This document shows positions 26,487-33,340 of a DNA stretch of 51,046 bases, one piece after another. Numbering within the stretch: position 1 is the first letter of the stretch; each line of letters opens with the position of its first letter. The position numbers were made by a program, and so were the translations under genes. Source of the stretch: Verrucomicrobiota bacterium (GTDB taxonomy: Bacteria; Verrucomicrobiota; Verrucomicrobiia; Methylacidiphilales; JBCCWR01). Where the stretch lies: positions 1 to 51,046 of the forward strand of contig JBCCXA010000024.1 of the NCBI GenBank assembly GCA_039192515.1, written 5' to 3'. The notes under the pieces are model-generated. The model was not told the origin of the DNA. It did no database searches and saw only the letters and a program-made list of their open reading frames with translations.

Positions 26487-27592
26487 TCATAGTAAGTTCA
26501 CGATTCGGTCAGTGAGTCCTTTTTCACCCAACATAATGTTGAGTTTGGAGTTCTCAGCAACTTTTTCGAGAACTTCTAATTCTTTTAACCTTATAAGAGC
26601 TGGTGTACTCTCAATGAGTTTTGCAGTGTTCAACTGGCTGCGCATTGCTGCTATTTCTTCGCGCCGTGCAATAACATTAGCCTCAGAGGCTTTTTTTGCT
26701 TCGATCACTTTATTTAATAACGTTTTTATCTCTCCAGGTAAAATGATGTCACGAATACCTAATGAGATGATCTTGGCACCAAAAGCGTGAGCACCTTGAA
26801 TCATGGTGCTTTCAAGCTCTGATACAAGAGCGTTTTTGTCGGCAAGTAGACTGTCAAGATCACGAGTTCCGATAATAGCACGTAATGCGAGTTGAGCTTT
26901 TCGGTAGAGAGCTTGATCTATATCACCAATAGTTTCAACACTCTTGACAGCATCAGTTACTTGCCAGTTCAAAATAGCATTGATACGTAGCGTTACTTTA
27001 TCAGCAGTCATGATGTCTTGACCGGTAATATCTAGAGCCTTTTCTCGTATATCCACAGGGAACATTTTGACTTTTCCGACTTTCATCCATGACGCGTATT
27101 GGCCAGGAGTTAGAGTCTTTAAGTATTCTCCATCTTGATAACATACAGCGACCTGTCCTTGTTCAATACTGAACATATTAAGCAGGCGGTCCGTTCCAGC
27201 TGATTTCAAAATAGTATGAAGCTCTTCGTGTTCAAAAAGGACATTTCGAGCATCAATGATCTCAGCCTGAATGTTTCGGAACTTTGCCCAAAGAGCATAA
27301 AGCCCAGCATCTAGAATGATACTGAAACGTCCGTCAATCCAGATAAGAGCACGCTCATGATCCTTTAGATCGAGCACAAGAGCCTCATCACCTAGTGCCC
27401 CTGATTGGGCGATCAAGTCAAGTTTTTCGTGAATAAACCATGGTTCACGTTGAGAAACAATATCTACCTTGGTTTTATTGAAAGGGTCGAAGATCCGGTA
27501 AATTCCTTTGCTAAGAATTTTTTCGAATTCACCATCTTTGATAACAATTCCTTTTTCATAGGATCGGGTTTTGATTTTTTGAATGGGAACAT
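26487..27592 (-). CDS. Slipin (SPFH/band-7) family protein, start out of frame by one base
   Basis: A slipin of about 368 residues. The main frame is open from 27629 to the stop at 26487, but in that frame no ATG, GTG or TTG start is found before a weak TTG at 27416, deep inside the homologous region. An ATG at 27592 with a near-perfect AAGGAGG five bases upstream is one base out of frame; adding one A to the A6 run (27575-27580 complement) gives MFPFKKIKTRSYEKGIVIKD and joins it to the slipin frame. Three similar modules lie at the N-terminus (EKGIVIKDGEFEKIL, ERALIWIDGRFSIIL, GQVAVCYQDGEYLKTL), then the SPFH core (ITADKVTLRINAILNW-like) and a helical tail. Causes could be sequencing error, mutation, or slippage at the A-run. 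Slipins are membrane-associated scaffolds; here it leads an AAA+/RtcB operon. Confidence 0.75.
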
Positions 27593-27603
27593 GGTTCCTC
27601 CTT
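27590..27603 (-). promoter_or_regulatory. Strong ribosome binding site and ATG that set the slipin start
   Basis: The minus strand reads AAGGAGG-AACC-ATG. It is one of the best Shine-Dalgarno sites in the window, so this ATG is almost certainly a start. Its frame closes after 42 codons at a TAG unless shifted. Confidence 0.7.
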
Positions 27604-27925
27604 TCTTGGTTAATGAAATAATAAAAATTTTAAATAGGATCAGTCAGAGATAAGTGTGAAGGCAATCACACGCATGTTGCGGAGTAAAGTTTAAGTAGCG
27701 CGACATCTATTCTATCCTTGAGTTAAAGCCATAGAATAAGATGATTCAGTAGCTTCTTCTCAATTCAGGATTAGATGTGGCCATACGGTATCTACTTGCT
27801 GCGGGCACCAGTTTGATGTTGTTATTTGAAACTTCTTGTCAGTATAACTACAGGAAGATATCAAGTTAACAGATCAGCTTTCGCTTATCTCTTTCTGATC
27901 TTTCATGTGTGTCGTTTTTAGCGAC

Positions 27926-27999
27926 TAATTGGTACGGGATTCGAACCCGCGACTAATGGATGATGAGTCCATTGCTCTACCGGACTGAGCTAACCAAAC
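27926..27999 (-). tRNA. tRNA-like gene, anticodon CAU, atypical
   Basis: The minus strand folds as a cloverleaf: D-arm GCTC...GAGC, anticodon stem ATGGA/TCCAT with loop CTCATCA (anticodon CAU), a five-base variable loop and a T-arm GCGGG-TTCGAAT-CCCGT. The acceptor GTTTGGT pairs with ACCAATT only over five bases (G-U then a U-U mismatch at the open end). No CCA is encoded. C37 next to a CAU anticodon is unusual, where a purine is expected. It would decode Met or, if lysidine-modified, Ile; it may instead be a tRNA-like regulatory or decoy RNA of the RtcB locus. Confidence 0.65.
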
Positions 28000-28019
28000 C
28001 CCTTAACAGGGATGTTGTA

Positions 28020-28089
28020 TGCATAATATGGGAATCGAACCCATGCTCTCCTCGTATCAAGAGACGCTTTACCACTTAGCTAATGACGC
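28020..28089 (-). tRNA. tRNA-like gene, anticodon GAU, degenerate
   Basis: The minus strand has a perfect T-arm ATGGG-TTCGATT-CCCAT, a D-arm TAGCTAAGTGGTAAAGC with one A-A mismatch, and an anticodon loop TTGATAC (anticodon GAU, Ile) on a weak stem GTCTC/GAGGA with one mismatch. Acceptor GCGTCAT pairs with ATTATGC with one G-U and one C-U mismatch. It is only 70 bases because position 26 and part of the variable loop are missing. No CCA is encoded. Twenty bases separate it from the CAU gene. It looks like a decaying or specialised tRNA. Confidence 0.55.
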
Positions 28090-28213
28090 TTGGCTATTAT
28101 TGATGATAGTTAAAACCCATTAACAGAACACAAGCCTGTGAACATAAAATACGCAATGATTGTGCTGTTGGCTAATCTATCAATAAACGGTCAAAGTATA
28201 AAAAATTCCTGCT

Positions 28214-28298
28214 GTCGGGCTCGTTATAGGCACCCCGACTCACCTTGAATGAACCCGTTACAGGGATTTAATCACGAAGACGGGTAAAGCGACGTGAT
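28214..28298. ncRNA. Predicted structured RNA with hairpin and H-type pseudoknot
   Basis: GTCGGG and CCCGAC pair (28214-28219, 28234-28239). Next to it two six-base stems interleave: ACCCGT (28253-28258) with ACGGGT (28280-28285), and ATCACG (28271-28276) with CGTGAT (28293-28298), the order of a classical pseudoknot. The pairing works on either strand; the minus strand fits the surrounding tRNA genes. No known RNA family was recognised. Confidence 0.4.
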
Positions 28299-28318
28299 GT
28301 TTTTCATGAAATTTTAAG

Positions 28319-28366
28319 ATATAAGATTGAGCATCAAATACTCTGGTTATATGCTAAATCTTATAT
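28319..28366. ncRNA. Long imperfect hairpin in the leader
   Basis: ATATAAGATT pairs with AATCTTATAT over 10 bp, then one mismatch and AGCAT/ATGCT, closing a 16-base loop. A further GGTGT-TTTACAGGC-ACACC stem lies at 28451-28469. Its loop shares TTAYAGGC with the loop of the 28214 hairpin. Confidence 0.4.
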
Positions 28367-28514
28367 GTTAAATCATAGATAAGGCCAACACCCTTACCTC
28401 CCTTAATTTCTCTCGGGACATAGCCACAGGTATTTCACGGTGGACGTTTGGGTGTTTTACAGGCACACCGCCCAGCGAAGCCCTTAGTTTTTTCTTTAAA
28501 TTCATTTTTGTAAT

Positions 28515-28541
28515 AAAAAACCCTGCTTGAGAGGCAGGGTT
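28515..28541 (-). terminator. Intrinsic terminator (minus strand)
   Basis: AACCCTGC and GCAGGGTT form a perfect 8-bp stem with a seven-base loop, followed on the minus strand by TTTTTTATT. It lies 30 bases past the stop of the 37-codon gene and upstream of the structured leader and tRNA-like genes. It may end a separate transcript or act as an attenuator for the RtcB operon. Confidence 0.85.
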
Positions 28542-28570
28542 GAAAGAACTTAATTAATCCTATCAAAGTT

Positions 28571-28684
28571 CTAGGTTACTGTGACTACCTCTTTCTGAGT
28601 TTTTAGATCGACGGAAGTAACTTGTTCATCTTTGTCATGATAGATTGGCAAAGGAATGCCGAGATCTATTTTACAAGCACACAT
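28571..28684 (-). CDS. Predicted 37-residue small protein
   Basis: ATG at 28684 is preceded by GAGGT at good spacing. The frame runs 37 codons to a TAG at 28571, then meets a strong terminator. The peptide starts MCACKIDLGIPLPIYHDK and ends VDLKTQKEVVTVT, with two Cys near the N-terminus and no membrane segment. It is transcribed divergently from the LysR gene 146 bases away, which is the usual place of a LysR target. I do not recognise it. It could be a real small protein or a leader peptide; conservation would decide. Confidence 0.5.
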   Translation of the reverse strand: MCACKIDLGIPLPIYHDKDEQVTSVDLKTQKEVVTVT

Positions 28685-28830
28685 GTTACCTCGTGTGATC
28701 CTGCTTGTTTCTAAAAAATGTCTTATCATTAGCTACCTTAAATTCCTTTTTTGTTTTTCTTGAAACAGACAATATAAAATCTGGAAATTCTTGCCATGCA
28801 AAAATTTACAGGATACCTTACTATCTAATC

Positions 28831-29754
28831 ATGTTTGAAAATTTGTTTGCACAAAGAGGATTGTCCCTAGATCGCTTAAAAGCTTTTGTTGAAGTAGACG
28901 AGGCAGGGGGCATGGCGAAAGCTGCGGTAGGGGACCCCGTAAGACAGAGCCAATACAGTCGGCAAATAAAAGAGTTAGAAGAATATTTTGGAGTAGAACT
29001 CATACGTAGAAAAGGTAAAGGGATTGAACTAACGAGGGTAGGTAAGGAACTGGCAACTTTAGTAAGGGAGCAGTTTTCTGGTTTGAGTGATTTTCATCTT
29101 AGTTGTTCTGGAGCACCAGTTCGCTTTTCTTTAGGAGCTGGAGATAGTTTACTTCATTGGCTGCTCACCCCATGTCTTAGTCAATTACAGGCTAAAATGC
29201 CTCAAATGGGAGTTCGTCTGCATAATATGAGAAGTGTGGATATCATTCGAGAGCTACATGATTTATCGATCGACTTTGGTATCGTTCGTGAAGGAGTTGA
29301 GGGAAGGCTTTTAGAAAAAAGAATGATTGGATCATTTGATTACGCATTTTATGTGCCAAAGAGTATGGTGGGTCGCAAGCGCAGAGTTGATATTAAGGAG
29401 ATACTAAAACAGATTCCATTAGCAACTCAAGGTAGTGATGGTTCATTTCGACAAAATCTTGAGGGGAATGCTCTACGTAAGGGAGTCAGGCTGAATATTC
29501 GACTCAACTGTGAGTCATTTCCACAAGCCTACCAAGCACTATTGTCGGGTGGCTACGCGGCTGTATTGCCAACTTTTATTGATCCCTTCATTGATAATAA
29601 GAGGACGGTGCGACTAGAAGTTGATTTTATGAGGGAGCAAAGGAGAACGATTTCTTTGAGATGGAATAAGCGATTAATTCGCGTTCGACCCCTTGCTGAA
29701 AAAGTAGCTATTGGGCTAGTAAGAGCTCTTAAGAGTCAGCTAGCCCTGCATTAA
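28831..29754 (+). CDS. LysR-family transcription regulator
   Basis: A 307-residue DNA-binding regulator. The winged-helix part (residues about 10-70) reads LSLDRLKAFVEVDEAGGMAK and QSQYSRQIKELEEYFGVELI, with the typical RRKGKGIELTRVGKEL wing. The rest is a LysR substrate-binding fold (FSLGAGDSLLHWLLTPCLSQ, then DFGIVREGVEG). The frame opens earlier (28705), but the ATG at 28831 gives the normal LysR start. Effector unknown. It stands divergent to the small gene and the RNA-repair leader, so it is a candidate regulator of that locus. Its end overlaps the converging HDOD gene by four bases. Confidence 0.88.
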   Translation: MFENLFAQRGLSLDRLKAFVEVDEAGGMAKAAVGDPVRQSQYSRQIKELEEYFGVELIRRKGKGIELTRVGKELATLVREQFSGLSDFHLSCSGAPVRFSLGAGDSLLHWLLTPCLSQLQAKMPQMGVRLHNMRSVDIIRELHDLSIDFGIVREGVEGRLLEKRMIGSFDYAFYVPKSMVGRKRRVDIKEILKQIPLATQGSDGSFRQNLEGNALRKGVRLNIRLNCESFPQAYQALLSGGYAAVLPTFIDPFIDNKRTVRLEVDFMREQRRTISLRWNKRLIRVRPLAEKVAIGLVRALKSQLALH

Positions 29755-30584
29755 TCTAAATCTAGGGCTGAGGCAGTTGTTGCGACAAGAAAGGGAAGTT
29801 CATCGGCAGCGTTGCTTAAGAAATTCTGGCCAAGAACTAGTTGAATTTCATCTGTATTTTGAGGGTCAAGCATTGGTTCACCACTTGATCCAAGATCTAA
29901 AATATCTGCCAGAGTGTCTGCTAGATGTAAAAGGTTTGTTTCAATCTTACTCTTAGGAGCTAATTGAGGTGAATGGTGATAGCGCACGATGGTAATAAGC
30001 TTTGAAGGTATGCGCCATTGTTTCAGTATGGCTTCCGCCAGGGAGGTGTGATCAAAACGAAAGACTTCTTGTTCTGCTTGAGCAATGGGTATTTTCTTAG
30101 ACTCACAAAGCTGATTTGCTTTTTTGTAACCGTCAACAAAAGCTTTTGACATAATGAGCCGGCCTATGTCATGGATGAGACCAGCCATAAAGAGGCCATC
30201 CGCCCTGGAAGGGTTTACGCAGTTAGCCAGATAGCGTGCACAAACACCGCATGCAATACTGTGTTTCCAGAATACTTTGGCTTGTTCTGAACTATCAAAA
30301 GCTTTGGCTATGGCGGTTCCCACAATGGCGTCCTTCACTTCTGCCATGCCAATTAACATCAGAGCTTCAGAAATACTTTCTACTTTTTTACTTAACCCAT
30401 AGGTAGGGCTATTAGCCAACTTTAGAATGCGGAGCGTGAGAGTAGGATCTTTAGATACGATGTGGTCTATTTCTTGGTAGCTACAATCGGGGTCTTCAAA
30501 CTTGTCTTGTAAGCTGACAACGACTCCTGGTATGGCCGGTAGGTAACTAGCTAGAGTTTCCAGGACTGCATCGGGACATTTCAT
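29751..30584 (-). CDS. HDOD domain protein
   Basis: A 277-residue protein made of one HDOD domain, the regulatory relative of HD phosphohydrolases. Family blocks: LPAIPGVVVSLQDKFEDPDC near the N-terminus, IVSKDPTLTLRILKLANSPT, VESISEALMLIGMAEVKD, FMAGLIHDIGRLIMSK and the helical IPSKLITIVRYHHSPQLAPK. The HD pair in LIHDIG is kept, while other metal ligands of true HD enzymes are not evident, so signalling is the usual interpretation. It follows the 111-residue gene by 9 bases, an operon pair. Confidence 0.88.
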   Translation of the reverse strand: MKCPDAVLETLASYLPAIPGVVVSLQDKFEDPDCSYQEIDHIVSKDPTLTLRILKLANSPTYGLSKKVESISEALMLIGMAEVKDAIVGTAIAKAFDSSEQAKVFWKHSIACGVCARYLANCVNPSRADGLFMAGLIHDIGRLIMSKAFVDGYKKANQLCESKKIPIAQAEQEVFRFDHTSLAEAILKQWRIPSKLITIVRYHHSPQLAPKSKIETNLLHLADTLADILDLGSSGEPMLDPQNTDEIQLVLGQNFLSNAADELPFLVATTASALDLD

Positions 30585-30593
30585 AACAGAGGA

Positions 30594-30929
30594 TTAAATA
30601 TTATCAAAATACTGAGTCTTGAGACGTTGGAGCGTAGCAAGCTCAATCATTTTTTTTGCAACTTGTAAATCAGGGTGACAGAAGCGAGATGATAAATCTG
30701 CCTGAGTCTTGGCAATTTCTTCTTCTGAGAAGAATTTTCGGAGATCTCCCAAGTCTACTAAGAATTCGTCTTCCTTGGCTTCGCTTAGCTTTTTGATGGA
30801 TTCTTCATCTAGAACTTGCCCTTTTTTGAGAATAATAGATCCGTCTTTACCTTCTACGTTCTCTCTCATGACCATACCTTCGACAATGCTAAATGCCGTA
30901 ATCTTTTTAAGAACTCTATTGGCTTCCAT
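30594..30929 (-). CDS. Small protein paired with the HDOD gene
   Basis: A 111-residue soluble protein of unknown function. The N-terminal half (VEGMVMRENVEGKDGSIILK, then KGQVLDEESIKKLSEAKEDE) resembles the small beta-strand region that precedes HD-GYP domains in many c-di-GMP phosphodiesterases. The C-terminal half is helical and contains CHPDLQ. Tight coupling to the HDOD gene suggests the two form one signalling unit. Assignment is by weak resemblance only. Confidence 0.6.
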   Translation of the reverse strand: MEANRVLKKITAFSIVEGMVMRENVEGKDGSIILKKGQVLDEESIKKLSEAKEDEFLVDLGDLRKFFSEEEIAKTQADLSSRFCHPDLQVAKKMIELATLQRLKTQYFDNI

Positions 30930-31015
30930 AAATGAGGTCCTCGGACATGCAATGCGTCACACTCCTAATAGGAACATCGGTAGGCAAAGCTTATAAATGA
31001 GACTTTTGTTGGTTT

Positions 31016-31900
31016 CTAACTATCTAGAAACCGCTGACTAATACCCTCATAAGCATCAATGCGACGATCTCTAAGAAAGGGCCAGGTTCGTCGGGTATGA
31101 TCAATTTCTCTTAGGTTGCAGGAGGCGATTATTAAGGCTTCCTCATGATGAGGTGCCTCATGTAAAATTTCTCCAAAGGGATCGCAAACAAAGGAGCCTC
31201 CCCAGAAATCAATATCCTTCTCCGGGCCAGTGCGGTTAACGCTAGCAACAAAGACTCCGTTAGCGATAGCATGCGAACGTTGAATGGTTTTCCAGGCATC
31301 ATATTGACATTTATTATTGTCAGGGCTTTCATCGACTGACCAACCAATAGCTGTCGGATAAAAAAGGATTTGAGCTCCTTGTAAAGAAGCGAGTCGTGCG
31401 GCTTCTGGATACCATTGATCCCAACATATAAGAACTGCGACTTTTGCTAATGAGGTTTCGATGGACTTAAAGCCAAGGTCCCCCGGAGTAAAATAAAACT
31501 TTTCGTAGAAGCCAGGATCATGGGGGATATGCATTTTACGGTAAATATCTAACAGCGAGCCGTCTTTTTCAATGACGACTGTAGTATTGTGATAAAGCCC
31601 TGCCGTGCGCTTTTCAAAAAGACTGGCGATGATGACAATATTTTTTTCTTGAGCAATTTTGCTAAGGGCTTGGGTGCTGGGACCGGGAATCGTTTCAGCC
31701 AGATCAAAATATTTAGGATCTTCCTCTTGGCAAAAATAGAGTGTTCGAAAAAGCTCTTGTAGACAGATTATCTGCGCTCCACGGTCTGCCGCATCACGGA
31801 TTTTAGTAATGGCCTTTTCGAGATTATCAGGAGTGGACTCCTGGCAAGTCATCTGGATAAGGCCGAGATGGACAGTGCTGACTTGATTCATAAGAACCAT
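31016..31900 (-). CDS. aguB: N-carbamoylputrescine amidase-like nitrilase
   Basis: A nitrilase-superfamily amidase of 294 residues, cytoplasmic. The catalytic set is Glu49 (CLQELFRTLYF), Lys122 (IYRKMHIPHDPGFYEKFYF) and Cys159 (VAVLICWDQWYPEAAR). The IPHDPGFYEKFYFTPGD stretch and LFYPTAIGW match the AguB group, which hydrolyses N-carbamoylputrescine to putrescine in the agmatine route of polyamine synthesis. No agmatine deiminase (aguA) is in the window. The first ATG gives MVLMNQ; the second ATG, three codons on, is equally possible. Substrate is from family resemblance. Confidence 0.88.
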   Translation of the reverse strand: MVLMNQVSTVHLGLIQMTCQESTPDNLEKAITKIRDAADRGAQIICLQELFRTLYFCQEEDPKYFDLAETIPGPSTQALSKIAQEKNIVIIASLFEKRTAGLYHNTTVVIEKDGSLLDIYRKMHIPHDPGFYEKFYFTPGDLGFKSIETSLAKVAVLICWDQWYPEAARLASLQGAQILFYPTAIGWSVDESPDNNKCQYDAWKTIQRSHAIANGVFVASVNRTGPEKDIDFWGGSFVCDPFGEILHEAPHHEEALIIASCNLREIDHTRRTWPFLRDRRIDAYEGISQRFLDS

Positions 31901-31992
31901 GTTTTGCTATGCTACTAAGAAAAGAAAGCCAAATTATAATAAGAAACAAGAATATTGACGCTTAGCCGCTATTGGTGTTTGGATAGCGACAT

Positions 31993-33228
31993 TTGCGCTT
32001 AACTGTCTTTTCATTTGTATTGCTTGCTTGCATGACGAAAGTATCTGGTCAAGGACTGAATATACCTGGCTACTATGGTTTTAGTGAGCTTCCTATTTAT
32101 TCCTATTTTTATATTTCACGGCAGGAAGTTAGACATGAATTGATTATCAAAGCTTCGGCACTGGAGGAATGGATAGAAGTTGGAAGGGCACAAGCTGATC
32201 GAATCAGTATAGATGAGCAAAAGGTGCTACAAGAAGCACTTATCCCACTTATAGCAGACAACATCCCAATAAAGATCAATAAAGTCTTAATAGAGCCAAA
32301 GTTAATTGAAGCTAAACTAGGAGGGTTTGAGCTGCTTGAAGATCCATCTGCATTGAGGAGGGCACGTGTTCTACCGTTTGCTATGTCTTGGATAGCAATA
32401 GCATTGAGTTACTCTTCAGAAGGTTTTGTTAAAGATTTAGAGGTCCATTGGGAACTCGTACCAAGAGAATCTGAATTAGTAGTTAGCAATTTCTATTATG
32501 GTGATTTGAGAATTCGGAAAAATTTTACACAGGCCCTTCCTCATTACAGGTGGGAAGCTCCAAAAGAATTTGTATTTAAGATTCCTGAGCCGGTTCATGT
32601 TAATGAAATAGGTTCAGTATGGGGGGCTGTAGTAGGATTGGTTACTTTTTTGATTGCCTCGATCTTTTTAACGGCAGCCTCCTTAAATGGGTACAGCGGC
32701 AGGAAGCAATACAAGCAAGCAGGAATAATAGCTTCATTAGTTTTAGGCTTTAGCCTATTAGTCACCTTTTATTCTATACGCAATGCACAAATAGCTAAGC
32801 GAGAAGAATTGAAAAAGGTAGCGGAAGCTGTAACCAGAAATATTTATCAAGCATTAGAGGCTCCTTCTCAAAATCTCTTGGAAAAAGCTTTGAGGGTTTC
32901 ATTAGACTCAGGCTCAGATGAGTCTTCTTTTAAGAAGCTTTCGGATCAATTACTGATTAGAGATAGAGGTCGATTCATATCTCATATCCAAAAATTGCAC
33001 TTTAATGAGGCGGTTCTTGCTGCAAAGGGGGACAAGGAGCTTAAGGTTTTAAACTGTCGCTGGGAAATAGAAGGAATGCTCTTTTGTTGGGGACATCAAG
33101 CTTTGTCAAAAATCACCCAAGAAGGGCAGTTAGAGCTAGTACAGCTTGAGAACACCTGGAGACTGAGGAAGATCAAACTCATTAAAGCAATAAATCGTTC
33201 TAAAAATCTTCAAAATCTTGAAGATTAA
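31993..33228 (+). CDS. Exported or membrane protein of unknown function
   Basis: A 411-residue protein. An N-terminal signal-like segment (residues about 1-18, with a Gly-Gln end) precedes an extracytoplasmic part of about 190 residues with YGFSELPIYSYFYISRQEVR and LEVHWELVPRESE. Two hydrophobic segments at about 212-235 and 248-266 span the membrane, and a cytoplasmic or periplasmic helical tail follows (VAEAVTRNIYQALEAPSQNL, then a small strand domain ending NCRWEIEGMLFCWGHQ). No family was recognised. The TTG at 31993 is a plausible start; a later one cannot be excluded. It lies upstream of the secreted protein gene, 112 bases away. Confidence 0.6.
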   Translation: MRLTVFSFVLLACMTKVSGQGLNIPGYYGFSELPIYSYFYISRQEVRHELIIKASALEEWIEVGRAQADRISIDEQKVLQEALIPLIADNIPIKINKVLIEPKLIEAKLGGFELLEDPSALRRARVLPFAMSWIAIALSYSSEGFVKDLEVHWELVPRESELVVSNFYYGDLRIRKNFTQALPHYRWEAPKEFVFKIPEPVHVNEIGSVWGAVVGLVTFLIASIFLTAASLNGYSGRKQYKQAGIIASLVLGFSLLVTFYSIRNAQIAKREELKKVAEAVTRNIYQALEAPSQNLLEKALRVSLDSGSDESSFKKLSDQLLIRDRGRFISHIQKLHFNEAVLAAKGDKELKVLNCRWEIEGMLFCWGHQALSKITQEGQLELVQLENTWRLRKIKLIKAINRSKNLQNLED

Positions 33229-33340
33229 ATAATTAACAAAACTCTTATTGTGGCTCATATGTAATATTTAAATTTTTTTGCCTATTTGTAACGATTAGAA
33301 ACTTGATGATTACTGTATTTTGGTTCTATATAGTGTGCAT

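Larger units (their letters stand above)
27593..28514 (-). other. 920-base noncoding leader of the RtcB locus
   Basis: No protein gene is supported. From the slipin side it contains a GTGTGA-AGGCAA-TCACAC stem (27654-27671), an AGATCAG...CTGATCT stem (27871-27901), a GTCG...CGAC stem beside the first tRNA, two tRNA-like genes, then a structured part (28214-28470) with hairpins and a pseudoknot. Such dense pairing, in a stretch without codons, suggests one or more functional RNAs. Confidence 0.5.

Noticed and set aside
27417..27592. Slipin beginning at the TTG at 27416
   Set aside because: Homology continues for 58 codons upstream in the same frame, and no Shine-Dalgarno sequence precedes that TTG, while a strong one lies before 27592.
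28200..28510. tmRNA or additional tRNA genes in the structured leader
   Set aside because: There is no tmRNA 5' end or tag-like reading frame, and no further T-arm of the GGTTCRA type with a matching acceptor stem.
27593..28514. Hammerhead-type self-cleaving ribozyme in the RtcB leader
   Set aside because: RtcB would fit such RNA ends, but I found no CUGANGA plus GAAA core on either strand. Other ribozyme classes were not recognised, though a covariance search was not possible.
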